The position numbers were made by a program, and so were the translations under genes. The notes beneath the pieces were generated by a model. The model searched no databases. It saw only the letters and a program-made list of their open reading frames with translations, and was not told the DNA's origin. Of a stretch of 64,000 nt of DNA, positions 47,076-58,900 are shown one piece after another. Position 1 is the first letter of the stretch; each line of letters starts with the position of its first letter. The stretch comes from Viridothelium virens (Eukaryota > Ascomycota > Dothideomycetes > Trypetheliales > Trypetheliaceae). The stretch is taken from positions 124,001 to 188,000 of the forward strand of contig ML991814.1 of assembly GCA_010094025.1 (NCBI GenBank), in the 5' to 3' direction.

Positions 47076-47927
47076 GAGACCGCCTTTCCCCTGTTGTGCA
47101 TACGGCGTGAGTATGGCTACAGAGTTTGAGGGAAGACGCTCACTTTTGGCAATGCATTCTTGGTGGAATTGTGTTGTCGTTAAGCCTTGACATGTCGTCC
47201 AGTCGTATCAATGTAGAAGAAAATGTGACACAAGGCTGATCTTGATGCGCTCTGGGTTGCCAAAATCTCAGGACATAAGCTAAGCTCCAGCCCAGACTTC
47301 TGAAAAGGTCGATTCACGTGAATAGGGCTACAAATCCTTGTTTTCGGAAGGGGCTTTGCTGTAGCCATTCGCATCTCACTTTATTAGCCCTTCCCCAAAG
47401 CCATCCATCGTAGGGTTGCTATGTCACGTCCACCAGGTAAAAGGATTATACCGGCTTACACTTGGAGCAAGGGGTTTCAGAAGTGAGATCAGAAGACAGT
47501 TGATGTATTATGACAACAGGCCTTGAGTCTATGAATATAGGAGGCGTAAATGTGGATAAGCTTTTAGCCTCGGCACCGCGGCAATGTCCTGCATACGTCA
47601 GGCTCCCCCAAGAGTCCAGAGCATCTGGATATTTTTTCGAGGATACCAAGATAGAGCAACTCAAAGGTCTGCTTTCGTGTCTTTTAGGACTTACACTTTG
47701 CCTTCAGTCTTCGGTGCGGCGCAGCGTCTGCATAAGGCTAGGTATCTCAGAATCTGGCCCTCTAGACCGAGCCAATTGGTACCTAAACAAATTAATAGCT
47801 GTGCTGCGCTGTAGGACTTACTGAAGTGATAGAACAAGGGAACACTTTAACGGAACAGTCTCTGCGTTTCGTGATACAGTATAAAATACGAAATTCAGTC
47901 TGCCGGGGGATCTCAAAAGCAAGGCGC
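47076..47927. other. Intergenic region
   Basis: Convergent region between the GH5-type stop and the subtilase stop. No gene supported. Confidence 0.4.
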
Positions 47928-49686
47928 CTATTTATCGAACCCATTTGACCGGCCCGTAAAGCAACGGGCACATCTGAGAGACTGGAGCGGTGCACCGATG
48001 TAAGGAGGACCCCGGATAGCACGAAGGCCATTGGTCGGAATGTTAATGAACAGATTGGATGTGTTCTCCGGCACATCCGTAATTATATTGGGAAGGCTAT
48101 TGTCAAACATCCGCCGACGGACTTTCTCTGAATCACGCATAATGCCTTCGTATCCGATGAAGTTCGTAAGTACGCTGGCAACGATTGGAGCCGCCATTGA
48201 AGTCCCTAAAGACCTTAGCTAGAAATGTAGCGAATAATATTTTGAACTTACCCGACATTATTGACAACGTCTCATCGTCATCCCTTCTTGCGACAAGCAG
48301 ATCTCGGCCTGGTGCAATGATCTGAATACCCGGCCCGTACGCACCACCGTGAACCCATTGATAACTTTGAGTACAGGACGCGACACATATTGTTGAAGGG
48401 TGGCTACATAATGGATCTATAGACGCAGAGACACGCCTACTGCGCCATCAATACGACAAACTTTGAGGTTAGGAAAGCAAGACCTACATATTTGGAGCTG
48501 CCACGACTATAACAACACCCCACTCGCTAGCATCTTCGATAGCTGTCCTCAAGGTTCGCCCCATGTCGGAGATGCCAACAGAGAGGTTAATAATCGAGCC
48601 TTTGAATCCACTTTTTCGAGCTCCTAGAACATTCATTCGGTGGTCCGCAGTAATGTCCGCGATTGCTTCTGAGATTCTGGATTCCACGGCTCGGTTGGAG
48701 CACCATATTTTAGTGTTGATAATATTAGCAAAAGAGATACTAAGATCTCTACTGCCACCAGCGATAAGACTAGCGACCTGGAGATGATAAGTATAGCATT
48801 TAAAAACCTCGCTTCAAGAATACGGACGCACATTGGTACCATGACCGATGTGATCGCTCATAGTTAGATCGCCACTCGCACAATATGGCGTCGTCCTCAT
48901 GCCACGAAAATTCGATGCGCGGCGCTAGTTAAACTCAGTAGGGAGGTTCTTCGCGGGATCAAGGTAAGGGCAGACCTACACCGAAAGCGTTATGCGTGAT
49001 ACTTACACCTATGGCATTCGTAAGTCCCTAACTGATCAGCTGTTGAGGCGTTACTTTTTTACCTGTATCAAGAACATACGCGTTCACCCCTGTACCTGGA
49101 TTCCTAAGCGTTCGAACATCGTAGTTAGAAAGTTCTGCATCTAGTCTTCTCCCAGCTGTTATCATGTGCAATGCGTAATCAGCGTTGGCAATGTTTCCCG
49201 CGCGCCATCGTTTGAGGTGGTTTGGGGTTGTAAGACTAGGATGGGTGTCGGGTTTTTGCACTGTATCATTCGTTACGAAACTCGGCTGCTCGATATAGAA
49301 GTCATGCTCGACATACTCAACACCAGGGTCGGTCCGAACTAGTTGATTTACTGTGAAGTTGTCTAGCCGTGCTCGATAGCTGTAGTCTTAGATGTTAGCA
49401 AGCACTTTGTATCGGAGCATCGGACTCCCAATCCTTGCCTTCGTAAAATAGGAATTTCCTCAAAGTCATGGCTTGTTCTTGAAAGATCGACTCCACAACG
49501 TGCGAAATGACTCGCAAGTGTATAGTTCTTAATAAGGCGTACAATGTAGGAATCCGGCACCAGATCCTGATGCCTATGTGTGCCATATAACGGGGCAAGA
49601 ATATTATTATCTGGTCTGTGTGGCAACTGTCCTGCACTAGTTGGACCTAAAAGAACGAGAACGAGAAAGAAGTTTATGAAAAACAT
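47928..49686 (-). CDS. Secreted subtilisin-like serine peptidase (S8) with I9-like prodomain
   Basis: Seven exons (49439-49686, 49063-49379, 48980-49008, 48832-48924, 48488-48777, 48252-48439, 47928-48205) give 480 residues. Signal peptide MFFINFFLVLVLLGPTSAG; I9-like prodomain (LVPDSYIVRLIKNYTLASHF, YRARLDNFTVNQLVRTDPGV, EYVEHDF). Catalytic Asp in VNAYVLDTG, His in DHIGHGTN, Ser in MSGTSMAAP are all present. The oxyanion-hole region reads VVIVVAAPN, with Pro where Gly is usual. Intron 1 has a GC donor (AAG-GCAAGG type within CGAAGGCAAGG) with a CTAAC branch; without it the frame fails. Exon 3 has only 29 nt. A Cys-containing C-terminal tail follows. Probably a proteinase-K-like extracellular or wall protease. 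The start at 49686 is chosen because it begins the signal peptide. Confidence 0.85.
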
Positions 49687-50849
49687 GACTGAATCCGGCC
49701 GGCGGATCCAACCAAGGAGAATCGTATGAAGCAGAATGTTGCCTTTTAAGGTTTGTGAAGAGTGTCGAAGACTCACGCCACGCTAAGAAGAAGCCATCCC
49801 GGGGAACAGCGAACAGAGCCATCTCATGAAAGGTACATAGGTAGCATGATCGTAGGAACTACGTCAGTAGGCCTATTCAGCAGGAAAAAAAAATCCATGT
49901 GTGGAACTGCAGTTGAAAGCGGGCCTCGCCGAAAACACTACACCTTACCAATCGACACTTGTTCTCTTTCATCTTCTCGTAAAAATATCAATCGTCAGTC
50001 ACCAGGATCGCCAAAAACCTCACGAAGCATTTATGCTATTTTACTGGTGAGACTTGTGACTTCTGTGGCATACAGGCTGTTCTTCCAAGTGACCTCTCAT
50101 TACGTCCGGTTAGATGAAACGGAGGATAGCTAGCCGTGCTAGTGTAGCACACCCACAGTGGAGTACGCTTATGGAGAATCTGGGGAAGAACAATCAAAAG
50201 GGAAAGGGGTCCTCAGTTTCCTTTACTCCATCAGCTCCGTATGAGTAAGCCCTGGCATATCACAGCCGGCGGGGCTTCCGCAGTGCAGACGCATCGCAGC
50301 CGTCGATGTGCTGCAGACAGCGCGCGGGATGTATTTTGTTGAGATAGAGAAGTCGCGGTCATACGTGGAACATTCTGAAGGATACCTCAGACCATGCTAC
50401 TGGTGACAAGGAGAATTGGCCGGCACGTCTCGGACCAGGGGATTGGACGTAAAAGGAGAGAGAAAGCGCAGTCAGTGCTGTCTTTGCCTTGCCTTGCAGG
50501 GTGGCAAACGGTTGGTGCAGGTGTCATGGAGTTTCGCTCCAAGTTTCAAACAGCGAATGGCAAAAAAGCGAACATATCCGGCATACCGGGGGAAAGACGG
50601 TACTAAGTAAGGTAGGTGACTAGGAGAGGGCTGATAAGCAAGCGCCGCTTCACGCTGCTCGTTCGCGAGGCCAGATTGGCGTTTGGCGCACCAGCTCTCA
50701 CTTTCACGCATCATCCCCATTGTCGCGAGTGTCTGGGCCAACCCAGAGAGGCTTAGCGTGCCCCAAAAAAAAAGTTCAGAGCGGTCAGCTCGACTGAGGC
50801 AATGAGCGCCGACAAAACCAGCCGCGAGTAACATTTTTTTGCCCACTGT
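49687..50849. other. Intergenic region upstream of elongation factor 3
   Basis: Divergent region between the subtilase start and the EF3 promoter. No gene supported; several short frames carry no family resemblance. Confidence 0.4.
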
Positions 50850-50931
50850 TTGCCTCCCTCCATCCCTCCTCCAACTCCCTTTTTTCCTTTTTTTCTATAC
50901 TCTCCTCTCTACAGCTTGCTTGCGAGCATCT
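50850..50931 (+). promoter_or_regulatory. CT-rich promoter tract of the EF3 gene
   Basis: An almost pure pyrimidine stretch (CCTCCCTCC..., TTTTTTCC..., TATACTCTCCTCTC) about 190-270 bases before the EF3 start. CT-rich tracts just upstream of the transcription start are typical of strongly expressed fungal genes, in keeping with EF3 abundance. Confidence 0.6.
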
Positions 50932-51116
50932 GTTCTGGATTTTCCTGCTGCGATAGATCAGCCTGCGTGGGCTGCCTTTGATACCCACATAGATTTTCCC
51001 TTTCAGCACCTTTTTCTCGAGCGGACCCACAATCCAACGCTCAACACTCAAAATCTCTGGCAGACTCTCGAGTCCTGAAACCTGACCTTTCACGATCCTC
51101 ATCTTCATCAACAATC

Positions 51117-54100
51117 ATGCCCGGAGTCACTGAGACCAACGCCCACACCCCGGGTCAGATCAAATCCGAAAACGCCAAATCCATCAAAGTACTGGAAGAG
51201 CTGCTCTCAAGATTGAGCGTCTCCAAGTCTCAAGATGAGATTAGTGCTGCATCCCTTGACATCGCCACACTCATCAATGGTGACATCGAGGAGCAAGATG
51301 CGCCTACAAAGTGAGTCGTTTTACTTGCATCAACTGCAAAGGCCTTAGCGATGTTTGACCACGGTCGCAATTTTGAGGGGACACAGCTGACATTGTTCTT
51401 CCAGAGCCGTTGAGCTGCTGAAGAAGCAGCTCGCCAACAAGAAGGACGCTGTTGCAAGAGAACGGGCTCTCGATGCTATCCGCGCCATCGCTCAACATCA
51501 AGATGTTTCACCTGCCATCGAGCCATACCTTGTCAAGCTTCTCTCCAATGTCCTCTCCGCAATTGGTGATAAGATGGTGCCAGTCAAGAATGCCGCTCAG
51601 GCGGCCGCACTTGCCATCATCAAGTCAACCAACGCCAACGCTGTGAAAGCGGTCCTTCCTCCAATCATCAATTCTCTTCGTACCGCTCAAAAATGGCCCG
51701 AAAAGATTACCGACTTGGACTGCATCGAAGCTCTCTGCGCCAGTGCACCCGCTCAGACTGCCTTCCGGGTTCCAGATCTGATTCCCATCGTTTCAGAGGC
51801 AATGTGGGACACGAAGCCAGAAGTCAAGAAGAAAGCCTACGGCACAATGGAGAAGGTTTGCGAACTCATCTCCAATAAGGATATCGAGCGCTTCATCCCG
51901 GAGCTCATCAAATGTATCGCCAAACCGGAGAACGTTCCAGAGACGGTCCATCTATTAGGTGCCACAACATTCGTTACCGATGTCCACGAGCCCACACTTG
52001 CCATCATGGTGCCTCTCCTTGAACGTGGTCTCGTCGAGCGTGAGACTGCTATCAAGCGAAAGTCCGCTGTCATTGTCGACAACATGTGCAAGCTTGTCGA
52101 AGACCCGCAGATCGTTGCTCCTTTCCTACCCAAGCTGATGCCTAGTTTGACGAAGAACTACGAGAACATCGCCGATCCCGAGGCTCGTGAAAAGACGAAG
52201 CAAGGTCTCGATACCCTCGTTCGTGTGGGTGATGTCAAGGATGGCAAGATCCCAGAAGTCTCCAAGGCAGGTGACATTGCCACCGTTCTCGGCGTTCTCA
52301 AACAATGCTTCCCATCCAAGCACACTGCAAAGGCGAACCAGCTCGACCCTATTCTCGAATACATCGCTGCCATTGGCGGTCAATTGATTGACGAGAAGGA
52401 TACCGAACAAATCAGCTGGACTACTAACACCCTCCCATACATTACCGTGATTGCTGGCGATGACGATTCCAAGCCTATTGCCGAGTCTCTCCGGAAACGA
52501 GCTTCCCCTGGTGTCGAAGAGGAGGATGAGGCGGAAGCCGATGAGGAAGAGGGTGAGGATCTCTGCAATTGCACCTTCAACTTGGCCTATGGTGCCAAGA
52601 TCCTGCTCAACCAGACACACCTTCGCTTGAAGCGTGGCCAACGTTATGGTTTGCTTGGACCCAACGGATCCGGTAAGACCACGCTCATGCGCGCCATCAA
52701 CAACGAGCAGGTCGAAGGTTTCCCCAAACAGAACGAAGTCAAGACCGTCTATGTCGAGCATGATCTTGATGCTGCTGATACCGAGCAAACTGTCTTGGGC
52801 TGGACTTTGAAGAAGCTGGAATCTGTCGGCATTAACAAGCCACAGAATGAAGTTGAGGAGAAGCTTATTGAGTTCGGATTTGTCAAGGAGCAGCTCGAAT
52901 CACCCATCACTTCCCTCTCCGGTGGCTGGAAGATGAAGCTTGCCCTTGCTCGTGCTGTGTTTGAAGAGCCAGACATCCTCATGCTCGACGAGCCTACCAA
53001 CCACTTAGACGTCAAGAATGTCAAGTGGCTTGAGGACTATCTGACTAACTCTCCCTGCACATCCATCATCATTTCCCACGACAGTCGATTCTTAGATCAT
53101 GTCATTCAGCACGTCATCCACTACGAGCGTTTCAAGCTCAAGCGGTACCGTGGCACTCTGAGCGACTTCGTCAAGCGTGTTCCGTCGGCCAAGTCCTACT
53201 ACGAGCTCGGTGCTTCTGAGATGGAATTCAGATTCCCTGAACCCGGTTTCCTCGAGGGTGTCAAAACCAAGGCCAAGGCCATCGTCCGCGTTACCAACAT
53301 GTCCTTCCAGTACGCAGGAACCTCCAAGCCTCAAATCTCCGACATCACTTTCCAATGTTCGCTTGGCTCTCGTATCGCCGTCATCGGTCCCAACGGTGCT
53401 GGCAAGTCCACTCTCGTCAACGTCCTGACTGGTGAACTCATCCCCACCGCCGGTGACGTCTACCAGCACGAGAACATCCGCATCGCCTACATCAAGCAGC
53501 ACGCCTTCGCCCACATCGACCATCACCTCGACAAGACGCCATCAGAGTACATCCAATGGCGCTTCCAGACCGGCGAGGACCGCGAGACCATGGACCGGGC
53601 CAACAAGATCATCACCGACGAGGACGAGAAAGCCATGGACAAGATCTACAAGATCGAGGGCTCGCAGCGCCGCGTCATCGGCATCCACTCGCGCCGCAAA
53701 TTCAAGAACAGCTACGAGTACGAGTGCTCCTTCGCGCTCGGCGACAACGTCGGCCAGAAGAACGAGCGCTGGACCCCGATGATGACCGCCGACAACGCCT
53801 GGATCCCGCGCTCCGAGATCATGCAGTCCCACAGCAAGATGGTCGCCGAGGTCGACCAGAAGGAGGCGCTCGCTTCCGGTCAGTTCCGCCCGTTGGTGCG
53901 CAAGGAGATCGAGAGCCATTGCGCGAACTTCGGCCTTGATGCGGAGCTCGTCTCGCACTCCCGTATGCGCGGACTGTCGGGTGGGCAGAGGGTTAAGGTC
54001 GTGCTTGCTGCGTGCTCGTGGCAGCGGCCTCATCTGATTGTGTTGGATGAGCCGACGAATTATCTTGATCGCGATTCGTTGGGTGCGCTGTCTAAGGCGC

Positions 54101-54479
54101 TTAAGGCGTTTGAGGGTGGTGTCATTATCATTACGCACAGTGCGGAGTTCACGAAGGATCTGACGGAAGAAGTGTGGGCGGTTATGGATGGTAAGATGAC
54201 GCCGTCTGGGCACAATTGGGTGCAGGGTCAGGGATCTGGTCCTAGGCTGAAGGAAGGAGGTGATGAGGAGGAGAAGTTTGATGCGATGGGCAACAAGGTG
54301 AGTGAAGGCTCCGCCGCCACTCTTGGATGTTCAAGCTTTGTGTGCTAATGTTTATCTCTCAGATTGAAACGTCGAAGAAGAAGTCGAAGCTTACCTCCTC
54401 GGAACTGCGCAAGAAGAAGAAAGAGCGTATGGCTCGGCGGAAGAGGGGTGAGGAGGTGTTCAGCGATGAGGATGAGTAA
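51117..54479 (+). CDS. YEF3: Translation elongation factor 3
   Basis: Three exons (51117-51310, 51405-54297, 54363-54479) give 1,067 residues. The N-terminal half holds HEAT repeats ([20 protein letters not shown]), then a four-helix bundle. The first ABC domain has [24 protein letters not shown] and [12 protein letters not shown]; the second has [24 protein letters not shown] and [12 protein letters not shown], with the chromodomain insert between ([20 protein letters not shown]). The last exon adds the lysine-rich ribosome-binding tail ([20 protein letters not shown]). EF3 is the fungus-specific ABC ATPase that helps release E-site tRNA in every elongation cycle. Reading without the last intron gives a false end and loses the basic tail. 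Confidence 0.97.
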
Positions 54480-54783
54480 ATTGCTAGTCCTACTGCTCAT
54501 GCACATCCATTAAGATATCATCACCAAAAGCTCTCTCTTTTGTTACATCGCTTGATCATGCTTCATGTGGTTGCTGTGCTGGGTACGTCACTGAGGCCGG
54601 CGCTGGGTTTTCTTGCAGGTCCTCCATTTACTCTTATTGATTTTCATGTTAGAAGTGATGATTTACTTCTGAATGACTACGCCATAGTGAGATGGGATTA
54701 GAGGATCAAGCTTCTGATCATGAGATAGATGATAGAACATTTCTTGATATACAGGATATGCTATTTACATTGAGATTCGTTCC
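54480..54783. other. Convergent region past EF3
   Basis: About 300 bases between the EF3 stop and the end of the open tail of the second NLR. No gene supported. Confidence 0.4.
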
Positions 54784-55503
54784 TTACTTTTCCGATACAA
54801 TTATAGTGCCTGGACCACTGTCGTCTGATGCTGTATCGATACTGGGCTTTTCATACCTTTTCTGTGGAGGGAGCCCGGTGAACAATTGGACACCCGTACC
54901 TGGAGTTTGCCTATGTAATGACGACTTTGAAGCGGACGATGGAGATTGCGTGGGAAGCAGGCTGGATGTGAGCGATGGGTGCACAATTTGTGGTGCACAG
55001 TACGCTTTGAGCCAGTCTCGGGTTTGGTCCAGAGCGTTTTCCATAGGTCGGTAAGGCCGTATACCGTAATTAGGTGGGTCGTATGGCCCTGAAATTGCCG
55101 GTTCGATCTTGGCACTGCTTGAATGGTCGTGTTGGGAGTGTGGCAACGGGATGGGCAGCAATGGCGACTGTGAACTTAGAAAAGGGTTGAAAGATGCAGA
55201 CCAACTCTGAGGTGGAAACCAACTCTGAGGTGGTGGTGGAGACCCACTCTGAGGTGGTGGTGGTGGTGGAGGATACAAACTCTGAGATGGTAGTAGAGAC
55301 CAAATCGGAGGTGGTGGTGCAGACCAACCTTGAGGTCGTGGTGGAGACCAACTCTGGAGTGGTGGTGGTGGAGGTTACAAACTCTGAGATGGTAGTAGAG
55401 ACTGACTCGGAGGTGGTGGTGGAGACCCACTCTGCGGTGGTGGTCGTGGAGGATACAAACTCTGAGATGGTAGTAGAGACCAAATCGGAGATCGTGGTGG
55501 ATC
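54784..55503 (-). pseudogene. Former C-terminal tail of the PNP-NACHT-ankyrin NLR, beyond in-frame stops
   Basis: The reading frame of the NLR stays open after its stop (TAG at 55504-55506), with one more stop (TAA at 55375-55377), down to a TAA at 54784. The part nearest the gene is the same proline-rich repeat; the last 130 codons are unique sequence (YRPMENALDQTRDWLKAYC, then SSLLPTQSPSSASKS) with no further stop. Both stops are one base away from repeat codons (TGG to TAG, TAT to TAA). The simplest reading is a longer ancestral tail cut short by point mutations; readthrough or an unseen intron could also keep it in use. Confidence 0.55.
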
Positions 55504-55960
55504 CTAACCCTGAGGTCGTGGTGGAGACCTCTGGGGTGGTGGTGGTAGAGGATACGAACTCTGAGATGGTGATGGAGACCCACTCTGAGGTGGTGGTGGA
55601 GTCCAACTCTGGGGTGGTGGTGGTGGTGGCGGATCCCAACCCTGAGGTCGTGGTGGAGACCAACTCTGGGGTGGTGGCGATGGAGACCCACTCTGAGGTG
55701 GTGGTGGTGGTGGTGGTGGTGGTGGATCCCAACCCTGAGGTCGTGGTGGAGGCCAATTCTGGGGTGGTGGCAGTAGAGGATACAAACTCTGAGATGGCAG
55801 TAAAGACCGACTCCGAGATCGTGGCGAATGAGGTGGTAGAGACCAAGTCTGAGGTGAAGACGAATCCGAGGGGGGCCGCCAAAGCGAGGATGGGCTTCTG
55901 GTGGAAGAAGGGGGGGATATCTCGACACTCCACCCGATGCCCCTGACGTTCTCCTTTAGC
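55194..55960 (-). repeat. Proline-rich coding minisatellite in the NLR tail
   Basis: Tandem units encode variants of SPPRPQGWDPPPPPP, PPPPQSGSPS and LLPSQSLYPLPPPPQ. On the plus strand the landmark TACAAACTCTGAGATGG or a close variant recurs near 55274, 55375, 55454, 55553 and 55780, so a higher-order unit of roughly 80-100 nt with losses and expansions lies over the short units. Homopolymer-like GGT runs make it prone to slippage. Confidence 0.85.
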
Positions 55961-58900
55961 TCGAGGCTGACTCCTCCTGGGGAGTCTGAGGAGCTCCGCG
56001 CTTCCTGAGACACTTTATCACTATCCCTGAGCTCGACACCGATACCCCCAGAAGAGTCTGTAGAGCTCCCTGCGTACCCAAATATCTCATCAGCGTCCCC
56101 AGTGACGATGCGTTCGGATTGACTCTCCAGAGTAGCGGCAGGCACATAATCTCTCATTCTGTAGCCTGCTTTCGTCTGAGCCTGGTCCCAGTCGTTTCTT
56201 GCATCCATATCTACCCCTAGTTTTGATAACATGATAATGATCTCGATCTGATTCTGTTGCCAAGCAATATGCCAGCAGGTATATCCGTTACAATCACGAA
56301 TATTGACATCAGCGTTCGACTTTAGAAGTGCCCGAACTATGTTTACATGCGAGCTGCAAGCATAATGGAGCGGGGTCCAATGGCCGATGTTTCGCACATC
56401 AGGATTTGCTCCGTGACGCAATAAGGACTTCACCATCTCTTCCTGATATAGCATGCAGGCATAATGTAGCGCTGTCTCCCCACGACAGTCTTGAGCTTCG
56501 ATCTCCGCGCCGTACTGGAGTAAAAGATCCACGTTCGAGATATCTCCATTCAGTACAGCGAAGTGAAGTACAGTTTCCTCCTCACAGGTTTTCATGGAAA
56601 CGTCTGCGGCATGTTGGAGAAGATGCTCTATGGTCTCCTTGTCTCCATGTAGCGACGCAAGATGGAGTGCAGTCTCCCGACGAGATCCTTCAGCTTGATT
56701 GTTTGCGCCGATTTGACACAAATGGCGCACCACCTCAGCGTGGCCATATGATGAAGCTAGATGAAGCGTAGGCAGTTGATCAGAATCTTTTGCTTTAACT
56801 TTTGCCCCACGTTCGAGCAAATGAACGATAGTCCTGATTTGCCCCTTCAGTGCGGCTAGATGCAGCGCGGTCCTTCCCCGAGGATCTGTAACTTCGGTAT
56901 CTGCGCCTTGTTGGCATAAACTGTCCACAACCTCATTGTGCCCATACATGGAGGCTAGATGAAGTGCAGTTTTCCCCGCATAGTCTTTCACATCCACTAC
57001 TACGCCCCATTGACATAGAAGTTCAACAATCTTGCTGTGGCCCTTTAGTGAGGCTAAATGTAAAGGGGTCTTTCTCGTGGATTCTCTGGCATTGATACTT
57101 GCGCCACGTCGAAAAAGAAGTTCCACAACTTCAGTATGGCCCTTGGCTGAGGCTATATGAAGGGCTGATAGACGATAGCAATCTTTGTGGTCGATGTTTG
57201 CGTCGTTATCGAGTAAGATCTCCACAATGTCCTTGTAACCTCCAACTGCGGCCCTGAGTAAGGGGCTCCAGTTTCGCTCGGAAGATGCTATTTGCACTAC
57301 TTTAGCAGAACAGAGAAGATTTACCATAGATGTAGAGCCATGCATAGCCGCGAGATACAGTGGCGTATGCCCCTGTTCATCAATGGCCTCTGTTGAGAGG
57401 CCGTTGTCTATGAGTTGTTTTCCAACGTTTTCCATGTTTTGTATTGACGCAACATGAAGACCAGTAAGTTGATGATGTTTGGGCCTGTTGCGCATTGTGC
57501 AATGACAGCCAAAGGGCAAGCTCTTCTCAGTGTGGTCCAAACAGGCTGGATAGTAATGTTCGAGCAGGTCCTGATTCATCAATACTGGAATCAGCTCAGC
57601 TGCGCATTCATCAGGCACCCACTGCACATGTCGCATCCAAAATCTTTTAGCGTAGTATGGGAATGATTTGCCGTGATCTAGCGCTGTTGTCGAGACAAAC
57701 CAATCCTCATCGAGCCATGGAATGTCGAAATCCTCAAAGCGAGTAAGCTCGTCTCCATCTACCTCGTGTTGTGCACTATCGTATGCAGATGAGATACAGA
57801 TAAGACATGCCCTTGCCAAATCCACGTATGGATCCTCGTCCCAGAAGGTACTCTTGCGATGGAAGTAATCCAAGGCCGTCTCGTGCACCAAACGCACCAT
57901 GTCGCTCTGAACGTCCAAGGTAACTAGACCTGCAGAAAAGGACAGTATCGTCTTGATATCCCTCATCCGCTTCACATCCAATGTCTTATCCCCGGGCTCC
58001 GCAGTCAATGCAGATCGTAGCAGTCCCGAATGCAGGGGTTCGTATGAAAAAGCAAGCCATGCAATCAGTCTCTTAACAAGTCGTCGTTGCGACGGTTTTT
58101 GTTCATTAATTCTCTTAGCCGCAATTGCATAAGCCTTGTCTATGGAACTGGAGAGGCCTTCAAGAGCTGCCTCGACCTCCGCTTGACATGTAAGACCCTC
58201 TAATGACTGCACATGGAGGCACGCCAGCAGGAACCTAAGCGATTTGGTCAATATGGGTGCAGCGCTCGTGACCAATCACGGTACGCACATTCCATTTGCA
58301 GACTCGACGATCTTTTGCGTTGTAAGTTTCCAGAGATTATCAGAATTGGGGATGTATATAGAAAGCGAGGCAAGTTCGCGATCTACCAGTCGGGCTATAT
58401 CGTCACCTGTAGCCCGAATTTCAAGCACCTTACCTTTTACAATGGCATCAATGAGCGGATTGGGTCTTGAAGTAATAAACAGCCGAGTGTCACAACCTTG
58501 TATACGCAGATGCTCAAGCAAATGCAGATATTTTTCCCGAGTCGCATGATCTGAACACTCGTCCAAAGCATCAAGCACGATGAAGCTTTGTGAATATCTT
58601 TTCATGAGTGAGACCAGAACGTGGAGCAGGTCTTCAATTGAGGGCCTACCTCCCCTTACAAGCATTTTATGAAGTTTTTCTACTGGCTCAATCACAACCC
58701 GACAAATTTGAAACACTTGCTTCAAAAGCGCGGCCACCATCTTGTCTACTGAATGCGTCGCATCGTCCTTATAGTCATAATAGCATGACAATATCATTGA
58801 TTCTTCGACTGACGATTCTTTGATCAAACGATCAGCCACAATCGATGCAAGCATAGTCTTTCCAGCTCCAGGCATGCCTGGACAGTAAAGAGTTCCGTTT

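Noticed and set aside
53542-54213. 223-codon minus frame in EF3
   Set aside because: Antisense of the second ABC domain; GC-rich codons keep it open.
55194-55946. Plus-strand 250-codon frame of VETNSEVVVE-like repeats
   Set aside because: It is the antisense of the proline-rich NLR tail; the repeat itself keeps all frames open.
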